A stretch of 64,000 nucleotides of DNA, from contig CAJXOW010000012.1 of NCBI GenBank assembly GCA_913057825.1, forward strand, positions 1 through 64,000, in the 5' to 3' direction. Below are positions 19,398-27,967 of this stretch, piece by piece (position 1 is the first letter of the stretch; every line of letters begins with the position of its first letter). The notes beneath the pieces were generated by a model, which saw only the letters and a list, made by a program, of their open reading frames with translations, made no database searches and was not told the origin of the DNA. The position numbers were made by a program, and so were the translations under genes. The stretch comes from an uncultured Balneolaceae bacterium (GTDB taxonomy: Bacteria > Bacteroidota > Rhodothermia > Balneolales > Balneolaceae).

Positions 19398-20360
19398 ATG
19401 GGTTTTTTAGAAAAAATTGGTCTGAAGAAAAAAGAGAAACTGGATAAGGGCGTAGAGAAAAGCCGGGAAGGACTGCTAGATAAACTCGGGCGGGCGGTGG
19501 CCGGTAAAGATGAGATTGACGCCGCCACCCTTGACGAGGTGGAAGAAGTACTGATCCGTTCGGATGTGGGAGTCAATACCACCCTGGAAATTATTGATCG
19601 CATCGAAGAGCGGGTCGCCAAGGATAAATATGTGACTCAGTCGGAACTGCAGCAAATGCTGCGGGAAGAGATTATCAAGCTTTTGAAAGAGCATCGACCT
19701 GATCATCCTGCAAAGTTTGAAGCGGATTTGCCGAATAAACCGCATGTGATCATGGTAGTCGGCGTAAACGGGGTGGGTAAAACAACCACGATCGGCAAGC
19801 TGGCGCATTTGTATAAGAAGGCGGGCAAAAAAGTGATGATCGGGGCCGGCGATACGTTCCGGGCGGCTGCCGTCGAGCAGTTGGAAATTTGGGGTGATCG
19901 TGCGGGAGTGCCCCTGATTAAGCAAAAGCATGGAGCGGACCCGGCAGCGGTCGCTTATGATACGGTAGCAGCCGCCCAGTCGAGAGACTCGGATGTTGTA
20001 ATGGTGGATACGGCCGGCCGACTGCATAACAAGAAGTCACTGATGGAAGAGCTTGAGAAGATCAAGCGAGCCATGGGTAAAGTCGTGGAAGATGCTCCCC
20101 ACGAAGTGTTGCTGGTACTGGATGCCTCGACCGGACAAAATGCCATGCAGCAGGCCAAGCACTTTACGGATGTCGTTGACGTGACAGGCTTGGTACTGGC
20201 GAAACTCGACGGCACTGCCAAAGGCGGCGTCGTCATTGGAGTTTCAAACGAGATGGACGTCCCGGTGAAATACATCGGCGTCGGAGAAGAAATTGAAGAC
20301 CTGCAGATATTCGACCGGGAAGATTTTGTGAATGCACTGTTTGGGGATTCCGCGAGCTAG
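19398..20360 (+). CDS. ftsY: Signal recognition particle receptor FtsY
   Basis: 320 residues with NG domains only: N domain about 1-105, GTPase G domain with G1 GVNGVGKTTTIGKLA, G2/G3 DTFRAAAVEQL and VDTAGRL, and G4 TKLD-equivalent AKLDGTAKGG. The long acidic A domain of Escherichia coli FtsY is absent, replaced by a short lysine-rich lead (GLKKKEKLDK), as in many non-proteobacteria. It docks SRP-ribosome complexes at the membrane. Confidence 0.97.
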   Translation: MGFLEKIGLKKKEKLDKGVEKSREGLLDKLGRAVAGKDEIDAATLDEVEEVLIRSDVGVNTTLEIIDRIEERVAKDKYVTQSELQQMLREEIIKLLKEHRPDHPAKFEADLPNKPHVIMVVGVNGVGKTTTIGKLAHLYKKAGKKVMIGAGDTFRAAAVEQLEIWGDRAGVPLIKQKHGADPAAVAYDTVAAAQSRDSDVVMVDTAGRLHNKKSLMEELEKIKRAMGKVVEDAPHEVLLVLDASTGQNAMQQAKHFTDVVDVTGLVLAKLDGTAKGGVVIGVSNEMDVPVKYIGVGEEIEDLQIFDREDFVNALFGDSAS

Positions 20361-20367
20361 CGATCGC

Positions 20368-20536
20368 GTGATTTATGATTAATGATTAGAGATTGCTCGC
20401 ACAGTGGTTTAAGGATGATATTAAACTACGGGATAGCAGTGGATGGGAGGATTCAATTACACTACTGATGTTAGATTGGGGCTATATGCGAGTAATCCAG
20501 ATTAATCATCCATCATAAATCATAAATTATTAATCA
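20368..20536. repeat. AT-rich inverted repeat at a convergent gene end (copy 2)
   Basis: GTGATTTATGATTAATGATT (20368-20387) is mirrored by ATCATAAATCATAAATTATT near 20512-20531, just after ftsY (+) and at the stop of scpA (-). It shares GTGATTTATGATTAA with the pair at 17881-18080. Confidence 0.5.
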
Positions 20537-21273
20537 GATAAAATCTCATCCACCGGCTTGAGGTCGATGGCGAAGTCGGAGGAGGATTCGCCCATAAACA
20601 GGTTGATTTGTTGCTCTTTCAGCATTTCAAGAATGGCCAGGAAGGTTACGACGATTTTCATGCGATCCTTGAGTTCCCGGCAGATATCCAGAAAACTGGT
20701 TCTTCCTTCCTCGTGAAGTTTATCCAGTAAGTACTCGGTTTGCTGTTCGGTGGTGACGTCTTCCCGCTCGACGGTGTGAACGGCTTTTTGCTTTTTGACC
20801 TCGCTGAGTACGTTTTTGAAGGCTGCCATCAGCTCGTACATCGTCACATCCTTCAGGGCCTCCCCGCTGGCCTGCTTGTCAACCTCGTCGATTTCCGTGT
20901 AGCCGCGGGTATAGGTTTTGCGGGCTTCACGATCCATCTGTTCCATCTTATCGCCCATCTCCTTGTATCGCTTGTACTCCAACAGTCGTTGTACCAACTC
21001 GTAGCGTGGGTCGCGCTCGTCGATATTTTCTTCCCCGTCAGATACAACATGCGGGAGCATCATTTTAGCCTTGATCGACATCAACATACTGGCCATATGA
21101 ATAAACTCACTGGCAATGTCGAGGTCCAGCTCTTCCATCCAGTGGATGTATTCAAGGAATTGCTCGGTGATATAAGAGATGGGAATATCGTAGATATCGA
21201 GTTCGTCCCGCTTGATAAAAAAGAGCAACAGGTCAAGCGGTCCCTCAAAATTCTCAAGTTGTACGCGATACAT
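20530..21273 (-). CDS. scpA: Segregation and condensation protein A
   Basis: 247 residues, kleisin of the SMC-ScpA-ScpB condensin. The N-terminus YRVQLENFEGPLDLLLFFIK and IYDIPISYITEQFLEYI are diagnostic of ScpA. The C-terminal winged helix (LFMGESSSDFAIDLKP) is shorter than usual. No scpB is adjacent. Start ATG 21273. Confidence 0.95.
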   Translation of the reverse strand: MYRVQLENFEGPLDLLLFFIKRDELDIYDIPISYITEQFLEYIHWMEELDLDIASEFIHMASMLMSIKAKMMLPHVVSDGEENIDERDPRYELVQRLLEYKRYKEMGDKMEQMDREARKTYTRGYTEIDEVDKQASGEALKDVTMYELMAAFKNVLSEVKKQKAVHTVEREDVTTEQQTEYLLDKLHEEGRTSFLDICRELKDRMKIVVTFLAILEMLKEQQINLFMGESSSDFAIDLKPVDEILSD

Positions 21274-21312
21274 TTATGAGTATATCGAGCAAAGATTTGG
21301 AATATGGTTTCT

Positions 21313-21507
21313 TTAACATACAGATTTCCCGGACATACTCAAAGCCTGTTTTAATATGAGGTTACTGCAGCCGGGAATTAAGCCGGCCCGAAACGTACGG
21401 TACTGCAGCGTATATTTAGGTGTATTTCGGGGTTGAGCGTTGACTCCGGGACTGCATGCAGTTACTAAAGAAATGGTGACTAACAGGGTCAATAGACATC
21501 GAGGCAT
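21313..21507 (-). CDS. Possible very small lipoprotein
   Basis: A 64-codon ORF with a convincing lipoprotein signal (LLTLLVTISLVTAC, lipobox cysteine at about residue 18) and a short basic tail. It lies on the same strand between the sulfotransferase and scpA, with 62 and 39 base gaps. No family recognised. It could be a chance ORF. Confidence 0.35.
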   Translation of the reverse strand: MPRCLLTLLVTISLVTACSPGVNAQPRNTPKYTLQYRTFRAGLIPGCSNLILKQALSMSGKSVC

Positions 21508-21569
21508 AAGAAAATGTATTTTTTGGTAAAACAGGCAGCTACTTGACGGTTTATACGTAAAATATGTGC

Positions 21570-22475
21570 TCAGGATTCATAGCGAAACAAGAAGGAGCTC
21601 GAATCTTCAAGATTCAGTAACCGAGCGCGTTCTTTCCAGCGGGGATCCCCGGCCTTATAAGGCTTTGAGGGGAACTTTACATGGTTAAAAGAAAGCGGAT
21701 GGTAGGGGAGGTCGATCCATTGATAAAGCGATTGAATTACATCTTCAGGCGCCCGGCAAAACGCTTCCAGGCTGATAGAACGGAAGCGATCGCCGAAATG
21801 GTGAGCTCCCTCTTTTTCCACTTTTTTATAAAGGATGTCCCAGTATGACATCAGTTTGGATACGGCCGGTGCCCGACCGAAGTTTTCCCGGAAAGAGGGA
21901 TCTTCGAGCACCTGGCGGGGAAAGGGTCCGGCGGAATTTCGGCCGATGATATCTTCCATCTTCCAACGATTGAAGTTGAATCGACGACTGAAGAAAAAGA
22001 ATCGGTCCACAAACCGTTTGGCTCCCCGCGACCACCGGGGCAACCGTTTGTAGGAGGGCAGCAGGTGAGAGCTGGCAAACGATGCGGGCGATTTATGCAG
22101 ATGTATCAGGTAACTGCCGGGGAAGAGCGAGTGCAGCGCCCCGATTTTAAAATGACAGCGGGTCAGATCAACGACATAATGTTGATGGCTTGCGTTATGC
22201 AGCAGAAATTGAATATAAGTGCGTTGTGCGGGGGTAAATTCATCCGACAGTTCCTGCAGGGGTTTAATGGGGTTGAATAACGATTTAAACTGTGAGGGGT
22301 TCTTCCGATACTGCCGGATAAGTTCAGTGCGCGTGTTTTTAAAATGAGGCCTGGGTATTTCCCGGTGCAGGGGATTGAATGGTTCATCAAAGCAGGTAAA
22401 ACGTTCATCCTGGCGGAAGTTACGCCAGAACACGGTAGTACCCGATCTTCGAAGTCCGACTATGAATACAATCAT
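21570..22475 (-). CDS. Sulfotransferase family protein
   Basis: 301 residues. N-terminal IVFIVGLRRSGTTVFW is the P-loop-like 5'-phosphosulfate-binding motif of PAPS-dependent sulfotransferases. The region LIHLHKSPASFASSHL carries the 3'-phosphate-binding RxxxxxxxS-like segment with histidine-lysine in place of the usual arginine. The acceptor (lipid, glycan or other) is unknown. It starts 10 bases after the decarboxylase gene, so the two are co-transcribed. Confidence 0.75.
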   Translation of the reverse strand: MIVFIVGLRRSGTTVFWRNFRQDERFTCFDEPFNPLHREIPRPHFKNTRTELIRQYRKNPSQFKSLFNPIKPLQELSDEFTPAQRTYIQFLLHNASHQHYVVDLTRCHFKIGALHSLFPGSYLIHLHKSPASFASSHLLPSYKRLPRWSRGAKRFVDRFFFFSRRFNFNRWKMEDIIGRNSAGPFPRQVLEDPSFRENFGRAPAVSKLMSYWDILYKKVEKEGAHHFGDRFRSISLEAFCRAPEDVIQSLYQWIDLPYHPLSFNHVKFPSKPYKAGDPRWKERARLLNLEDSSSFLFRYES

Positions 22476-22485
22476 ATCAACGCCG

Positions 22486-23946
22486 TCAACCTCTCATTTC
22501 AGAATTCTTCTTAACAACTTCCACGTTATCCCGTATGGTCTGCAGAACTTCTTCAATTTGTTTGAGATGGGTCCGAAAACTCATGACCGCAGCACGGATA
22601 TAGTAGATACTGTCAATCCGGGTAGCCGAAAGAAATATATGTCCGTCGTCTCGTATCTTCTCCAGGAGCTTTTTGTTGAACTCATCCGCATCTCCCTCCT
22701 CGGGAACGTATCTGAAGAAAGTGATGGAAAGTTCGGGAGAGGGGCCGGTTTCAAGGCCGTCGATCTTGTTGAGTTCTCGGTGGAGGAACCGGGCCAGCCA
22801 TATTTTTTCTTCCAGTGCTGCCCGGAAAGGTTTGAGGCCGAACAGTTTAAGCGGCAGCCACATACGCAATCCCCGAAAATGCTTCGTTAACTCAGGCGAC
22901 ATGTCGGCGGGGGATATTTCATGATTGTTTTCCTGGGCCTCCATCATGTAATCTGCCGTGTAATGCTGGGATCGGAATAACTTCTGTTTATCGCGAACCA
23001 CCACGGCCCCCGTGCCGTAGGGGAGGAAGAGTCCCTTGTGAGGATCCATGATTACCGAATCAGCCCGGTCGAGATGTCGAATCTGTTTTCGTCCCTCCTC
23101 GCACAGAAGAAAAAATCCTCCGTAAGCGGCATCAACATGCAGCCAGGCATTGTGTTGTTCGGCAATATCGGCAATTTTGTCCAACGGATCTACGGCTCCA
23201 ACGTTGGTAGTTCCTGCTGAAGCAACGACAATAAAAGGCCAAAGTCCGTCTTTTTCATCCTTTTCAATTTGCTCTTGAAGAGCTTCAGGGTCCATGCGAT
23301 ACCCATCATCCATCGGAACATGCCGCATGACCGCTTCATGCATGCCGGTGATGTTGAGTGACTTGTGAATGCAGTGGTGGGTATGGTTGGTGGCGTAGAT
23401 TACCATGTTCTGGAACTCACGGATCGGGACCTTGGTATTGTCTCGTGCCGTTACCAGTCCGATAAGATTCGCCAGGGATCCCCCGGAGGTCAGATTTCCC
23501 CCGGCTTGCTCCGGATCAAATCCGATAAGTTCGGCCAACCAACGAATTAACTGATTCTCCATGCGAACGGCGCCCGGAGATGCAAAATAGATTCCGGCAT
23601 ACCGGTTGGTAACAGCCGCCAGGTAATCTCCCAAAGCGCCGGGGTACAAACCACCGCCGGGAATGTATCCGAGATGACGGCCCGAGGAGGTATTGATACC
23701 CGGAGTATCCACTTCCTGTTCCACCAGTTCGAGCAGGTCTTCCAGGGGTTCCGGCTCTTCCTCGAAGGGGTGGTTATACAGACCCGCTCCCTGCTTCTCG
23801 GTTTCCTGGTAGGCGGGCTTATCGTCCAGGTTCTGAAGATAATGCTCGGCGTATCGACCAATCTGGTCGAAGTAGTTTTTGCGTTTTATTACATCCGGTT
23901 CCAACTGACGAGAGACTTCTTCAAGCCGCCGTAATTTTTCTTTCAT
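22486..23946 (-). CDS. PLP-dependent group II amino acid decarboxylase
   Basis: About 486 residues from ATG 23946, which has a GGTGAT site; an in-frame TTG at 23982 would add 12 residues. PLP-binding HVDAAYGGFFLL and the Schiff-base lysine in IMDPHKGLFLPYGTGA match the aromatic-L-amino-acid/glutamate/aspartate decarboxylase superfamily. The substrate cannot be assigned by eye: aromatic amino acid, aspartate and cysteine sulfinate are all possible. Operon with the sulfotransferase downstream. A joint role in making a sulfated or amine-containing compound is speculation. Confidence 0.87.
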   Translation of the reverse strand: MKEKLRRLEEVSRQLEPDVIKRKNYFDQIGRYAEHYLQNLDDKPAYQETEKQGAGLYNHPFEEEPEPLEDLLELVEQEVDTPGINTSSGRHLGYIPGGGLYPGALGDYLAAVTNRYAGIYFASPGAVRMENQLIRWLAELIGFDPEQAGGNLTSGGSLANLIGLVTARDNTKVPIREFQNMVIYATNHTHHCIHKSLNITGMHEAVMRHVPMDDGYRMDPEALQEQIEKDEKDGLWPFIVVASAGTTNVGAVDPLDKIADIAEQHNAWLHVDAAYGGFFLLCEEGRKQIRHLDRADSVIMDPHKGLFLPYGTGAVVVRDKQKLFRSQHYTADYMMEAQENNHEISPADMSPELTKHFRGLRMWLPLKLFGLKPFRAALEEKIWLARFLHRELNKIDGLETGPSPELSITFFRYVPEEGDADEFNKKLLEKIRDDGHIFLSATRIDSIYYIRAAVMSFRTHLKQIEEVLQTIRDNVEVVKKNSEMRG

Positions 23947-24025
23947 AATATCACCGTTGAATCGTAGCCGCTTTGATTTCAATTCATTATATAGATGTTA
24001 TTGCTTTCAAAAGAAAATTAAAAAC

Positions 24026-24058
24026 AAAAAGCCCGGAGAACTGAGAGTTCACCGGGCG
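24026..24058 (-). terminator. Rho-independent terminator after the iron permease gene
   Basis: Read on the minus strand: GCCCGGTGAACT, CTC, AGTTCTCCGGGC, then TTTTTG. It lies 31 bases after the stop of the FTR1 fusion gene. Confidence 0.85.
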
Positions 24059-24088
24059 AAGCTCAAATTGTTCAAAGGGATGGCGGAA

Positions 24089-26068
24089 TTATTTTTTGGA
24101 CTTGGAGTACTTCCACAGACCGAGCAGAACACCGATTGTTAGTCCCTGTGCCAGCAGGGTTTCAAGGGTGGGGTAAACGCCGATCAGACTGGCCTGGATG
24201 GGAAGCTGTGTCGGAGTGACCGAAAGCAAGCCCGATTCCTGGACGGCATGGATGCCCTGACCGACCATGATAATGGCAAAGAACCCTATGGCATAGGACC
24301 CATATCGGAAAATAGAGCGCAGCGGGACTTTCACGGTCAATTTCAGCAAGGCGTAACCTATGACGGCGAGAGCGACAAAAGCGATGACGGCTCCCAGGCC
24401 GATAGCTGTATCACCGGAGGGACCGGCTTCCAGGCTAATAGCGGATAGGAAAATGACCGATTCGAAGGCCTCACGGAAAACAGCAATAAATGAAATAGTG
24501 AACAATCCAATCAAGTTGCCGCCGTGCAGTTTTTCACGAATCTTGCTGTCTATAAATTCTTTCCATTGTTTGGCTTCGCTCTTGCTGTGCATCCAGAACC
24601 CGACATAGATCAGGATCAATACGGCCACCAGCGAAAGTCCGCCTTCCATCAACTCACGTTGTCCGCCCCCGATTGCCAGCAGCCAGTCGGTAAAAAACCA
24701 CCCGGCAAAGCCAAGTCCGACCGCCAAAATCCAGCCGGCATGGATCCATTTTTTCTGACGACGGGCTTTGAGTGAGTTCAAGATGCCGAGGATCGTGATG
24801 ATGATCAGGAACGCTTCCAGCCCTTCCCTCAGTAGAATGGAAAAAGATAGCAGGAAGGAAAGCCACGGGGTGGTGTCAGAATCGTCGAGCGTAGCCTGGG
24901 CTTCGTCAAGCTGTCCCTGCAGGGAGTTGATCCGGGCACTAAATTCATCCGCCGGTATGCGATTTTTAATATCCGTCCGCAGGCTGATCATTTTATTTTC
25001 AATATCCCGCATTAATGCTGCATTGTGAGCACCAAGTTGGGCCTCGACCGGTTCAAAGCCTTCCAGGTATGCAGACAGGGCCGTTTGATAAGCTCTTTTG
25101 AACTCCCGGTTGGCGTAAAATTTTTCGACGCGGCCTAATAAGTTCTGGGTCTTGCTTATATATCCGCTTGTATCCATGGCGGGTTGATATAGACGCAAAC
25201 TCTTAACGGCGCGTGTGGGATTGACTTCCAGGGAACTTTCGGAAATTTTCTCTTTTAACTGTTGGTCGCTCAACTGTGATACGGTCGCCAGGTCGAGCTT
25301 GCTCTGCCGGAGCAGCGAGTCGACCGCCCGATCGATCAGGGGCTGACCAGCTTGCTCTTTGAAACGAAGGCTCTTCAAGTAAAATGCAAGATTCCAGGCT
25401 TGTTGGTCGCTTAAGTCTGCATACGCTCTCATGGAGGTCCCCTCTACTCCCAGTTGAATAGTGTTGTACGCCTGGAAGGGGGATATTTTGCTCAAACGTT
25501 GGTCGTCGTGAAAGTTGGTGGGCGGGGGATTTAAATCGGGGGCCAGCGGACCGTCTCCTTTACCGGTTTGGCCGTGACAAGAGGCGCATTTTTGAATAAA
25601 CACTTGTTTTCCCCGCTTCATATTCGGCCAGCGGCGGGGAGCAACAGTGATATTGGTCTGCTGAACGACTTCTTGTTTGATCGTTCGGGCCGTTTTGGCA
25701 ATCTGCGTGGGGGCCGCCCTGTCGAGGACCAACTGGTGCAGTGAATCGATCCGGTTGGCCGTCTGCCGGAACTCGGGGGCATCGGGCGATAAGCCGAGGT
25801 CGTGATAGAGGGAGTCGATGGAAACGGCAAAATTTTTCATCTCCCGGTACTCCGTCTCGTTGATAATTTTCCCGTTTTCCACGGCTACCGGGTAGTCCGC
25901 CGCCATGTAATCAAGCATATGAATTGTAGTTCGGGCTTTATCCGATGATATGTCCGACTGGGCGCGGGCGGGAAGAACAATCAGTAAACTAACTATGAAG
26001 ATAAATAGTGAAGAAATTCTGCTACGTGCTTCTAAACCTGCTATATTCATAATGTCATGCATCTTCAT
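24089..26068 (-). CDS. Cytochrome c-FTR1 iron permease fusion protein
   Basis: About 660 residues. Order: signal peptide (FIFIVSLLIVLPARA, residues about 24-38); a helical periplasmic part (40-150); a cytochrome c domain with haem site CASCH at about 163-167 and candidate axial Met near 215 (GTSMRAY); a helical linker (250-400); and an FTR1 permease domain of about seven helices with both iron-binding motifs, REGLE (about 416) and REAFE (about 534). FTR1 permeases import iron after oxidation of Fe(II). The fused cytochrome suggests electron removal at the periplasmic face in one polypeptide, in place of a separate oxidase. Start is ATG 26068 or GTG 26074. Confidence 0.9.
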   Translation of the reverse strand: MKMHDIMNIAGLEARSRISSLFIFIVSLLIVLPARAQSDISSDKARTTIHMLDYMAADYPVAVENGKIINETEYREMKNFAVSIDSLYHDLGLSPDAPEFRQTANRIDSLHQLVLDRAAPTQIAKTARTIKQEVVQQTNITVAPRRWPNMKRGKQVFIQKCASCHGQTGKGDGPLAPDLNPPPTNFHDDQRLSKISPFQAYNTIQLGVEGTSMRAYADLSDQQAWNLAFYLKSLRFKEQAGQPLIDRAVDSLLRQSKLDLATVSQLSDQQLKEKISESSLEVNPTRAVKSLRLYQPAMDTSGYISKTQNLLGRVEKFYANREFKRAYQTALSAYLEGFEPVEAQLGAHNAALMRDIENKMISLRTDIKNRIPADEFSARINSLQGQLDEAQATLDDSDTTPWLSFLLSFSILLREGLEAFLIIITILGILNSLKARRQKKWIHAGWILAVGLGFAGWFFTDWLLAIGGGQRELMEGGLSLVAVLILIYVGFWMHSKSEAKQWKEFIDSKIREKLHGGNLIGLFTISFIAVFREAFESVIFLSAISLEAGPSGDTAIGLGAVIAFVALAVIGYALLKLTVKVPLRSIFRYGSYAIGFFAIIMVGQGIHAVQESGLLSVTPTQLPIQASLIGVYPTLETLLAQGLTIGVLLGLWKYSKSKK

Positions 26069-26247
26069 TATCACGGTCTGAATCCGACCAAGGCTCTTTT
26101 TTATTTAGATTGAATTTAAATAACTGCAGAGAGAGGGTCAATTACGAATTGTTATAAGTTTTTGTTCGGTTTATTGCGAAAACGGGGTTTAACCGTTTTA
26201 TTGATGAAGGGTTTTTAAGAATCCTATCAAATCTAGAAAGAGAAGTT

Positions 26248-27903
26248 ATGGATAATCGATCCTTTTCGATTTCAGGTAATATCATTGACCCGGTGGGAGA
26301 AGATATTTTCCCAGCTACCGTTCATGTGAGTCGGGGAACTGTTGATCGTATAGAGCGGGAAGACGATTCTGAGTATGAGACTTATCTTTTACCGGGCTTT
26401 GTCGATGCTCATATACATGTAGAAAGTTCGATGTTAACACCCTCTGAGTTTGCACGCGCGGCCACGCGGCACGGAACGGTTGCCACCGTCTCGGATCCTC
26501 ACGAAATTGCCAATGTGCTAGGCATCGAAGGGGTCGAATATATGTTGGAAGATGGAAATCGAGTCCCTTTCAAGTTCAACTTCAGCGCTCCTTCCTGCGT
26601 GCCGGCCACGCCATTTGAAACCAGTGGAGCAGAGTTGGATCTGGAAAAAGTGGAAAAGCTGCTGGATAAGGAGGGCATACGCTATCTAGGCGAAGTCATG
26701 AACTACCCCGATGTGATTGCGCGGGAGGAGCAAATCATGAAGAAGATCGAAGCTGCGCGCAGCAGGGGGAAGCCGTGCGACGGACATGCACCGGGAGTTC
26801 GGGGGGATAAAATTCGTGCTTATGCGGAAGCGGGTATCAGTACGGATCATGAAAGTTTTCAGATCGAGGAAGCCCGGGAAAAACTGGAGGCAGGCCTAAA
26901 GTTGATTATTCGCGAAGGATCGGCGGCTCGCAATTTTGATGAATTGATACCGCTTTTGGAAGAACATTACGATTCCTGCATGTTTTGCAGTGACGACCTG
27001 CATCCTGATGCACTTCGGGAGCGACATATTAACCGGCTGGTGAAACGTGCCCTGGAGCAGGGATATGACTTGATGAAGATATTGAAAGCTGCCTGCGTGA
27101 ATCCGGTGCATCACTACGATCTTGAGGTGGGATTGCTGCAAGAGGGAGATCCGGCCGATTTTATTGAGATCGACCGTCCCGAAGCAGAAGCCTTTAATGT
27201 CCTGGCGACCTATGTAGATGGGCTGAAAGTAGCCGAAGAACAGGAAACTCTAATTGAGCGAGTTGAGTCGAAACACCCCAATCAGTTTAATACGGGTCCG
27301 AAAGAAGCCGATGATTTTAGAGTGGATTACGAGGGCGGCCGCCTTCGGGTCATCGAAGCCCGGGAGGGTCAGTTGGTGACCGAGGAGCTGTTATATCAGC
27401 CAAAAACAGATAATGGATATGTTGTGGCTGATACGTCAAGGGATATCCTTAAGCTGGCGGTAGTTAATAGATATCAAGATGCAGAGCCCTCGGTAGCATT
27501 TATCAAGAATTTCGGTCTGAAGGAAGGGGCACTGGCCTCCAGTGTCGCCCACGATTCTCATAATATTGTGGTAGTGGGAACGGACGACTCTTCAATGGCT
27601 CGTGCTGCGAACCTGGTGATCAACAAACAGGGAGGGATTTGTGCCGTTGGTGACGATGAAGAGCGGTTGCTTCCGCTTCCGATAGCCGGAATGATTAGCG
27701 ATCGACCCTACGATGAAGTAGCCCGGTCCTACGAAAAAATCCGTTCTTTCGCCGGCAAGATCGGGTGTGACCTGCGGTCCCCGTTTATAACGCTTTCTTT
27801 TATGGCACTGCTGGTGATTCCAAAATTAAAATTAAGTGACAGGGGATTGTTTAACGGAGACGCATTCGAGTTTGTCTCGTTATTTGAGGACGATATGGGA
27901 TAG
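26248..27903 (+). CDS. ade: Adenine deaminase
   Basis: 551 residues, usual length about 550-590. It hydrolyses adenine to hypoxanthine in purine salvage. Metal-binding residues appear in GFVDAHIHVESSML, SDPHEIANVLG, GHAPG and FCSDDLHPDAL, and the C-terminal domain carries SVAHDSHNIVVVG and GGICAVGD. Start ATG 26248 behind AGAGAAG. It stands alone, divergent from the FTR1 gene. Confidence 0.95.
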   Translation: MDNRSFSISGNIIDPVGEDIFPATVHVSRGTVDRIEREDDSEYETYLLPGFVDAHIHVESSMLTPSEFARAATRHGTVATVSDPHEIANVLGIEGVEYMLEDGNRVPFKFNFSAPSCVPATPFETSGAELDLEKVEKLLDKEGIRYLGEVMNYPDVIAREEQIMKKIEAARSRGKPCDGHAPGVRGDKIRAYAEAGISTDHESFQIEEAREKLEAGLKLIIREGSAARNFDELIPLLEEHYDSCMFCSDDLHPDALRERHINRLVKRALEQGYDLMKILKAACVNPVHHYDLEVGLLQEGDPADFIEIDRPEAEAFNVLATYVDGLKVAEEQETLIERVESKHPNQFNTGPKEADDFRVDYEGGRLRVIEAREGQLVTEELLYQPKTDNGYVVADTSRDILKLAVVNRYQDAEPSVAFIKNFGLKEGALASSVAHDSHNIVVVGTDDSSMARAANLVINKQGGICAVGDDEERLLPLPIAGMISDRPYDEVARSYEKIRSFAGKIGCDLRSPFITLSFMALLVIPKLKLSDRGLFNGDAFEFVSLFEDDMG

Positions 27904-27967
27904 GCAGTTCTTCGGACTTTTTCTCGTTGGGCCACGGAGAGTCCGATAGATTTCCGGGAATGAATCT

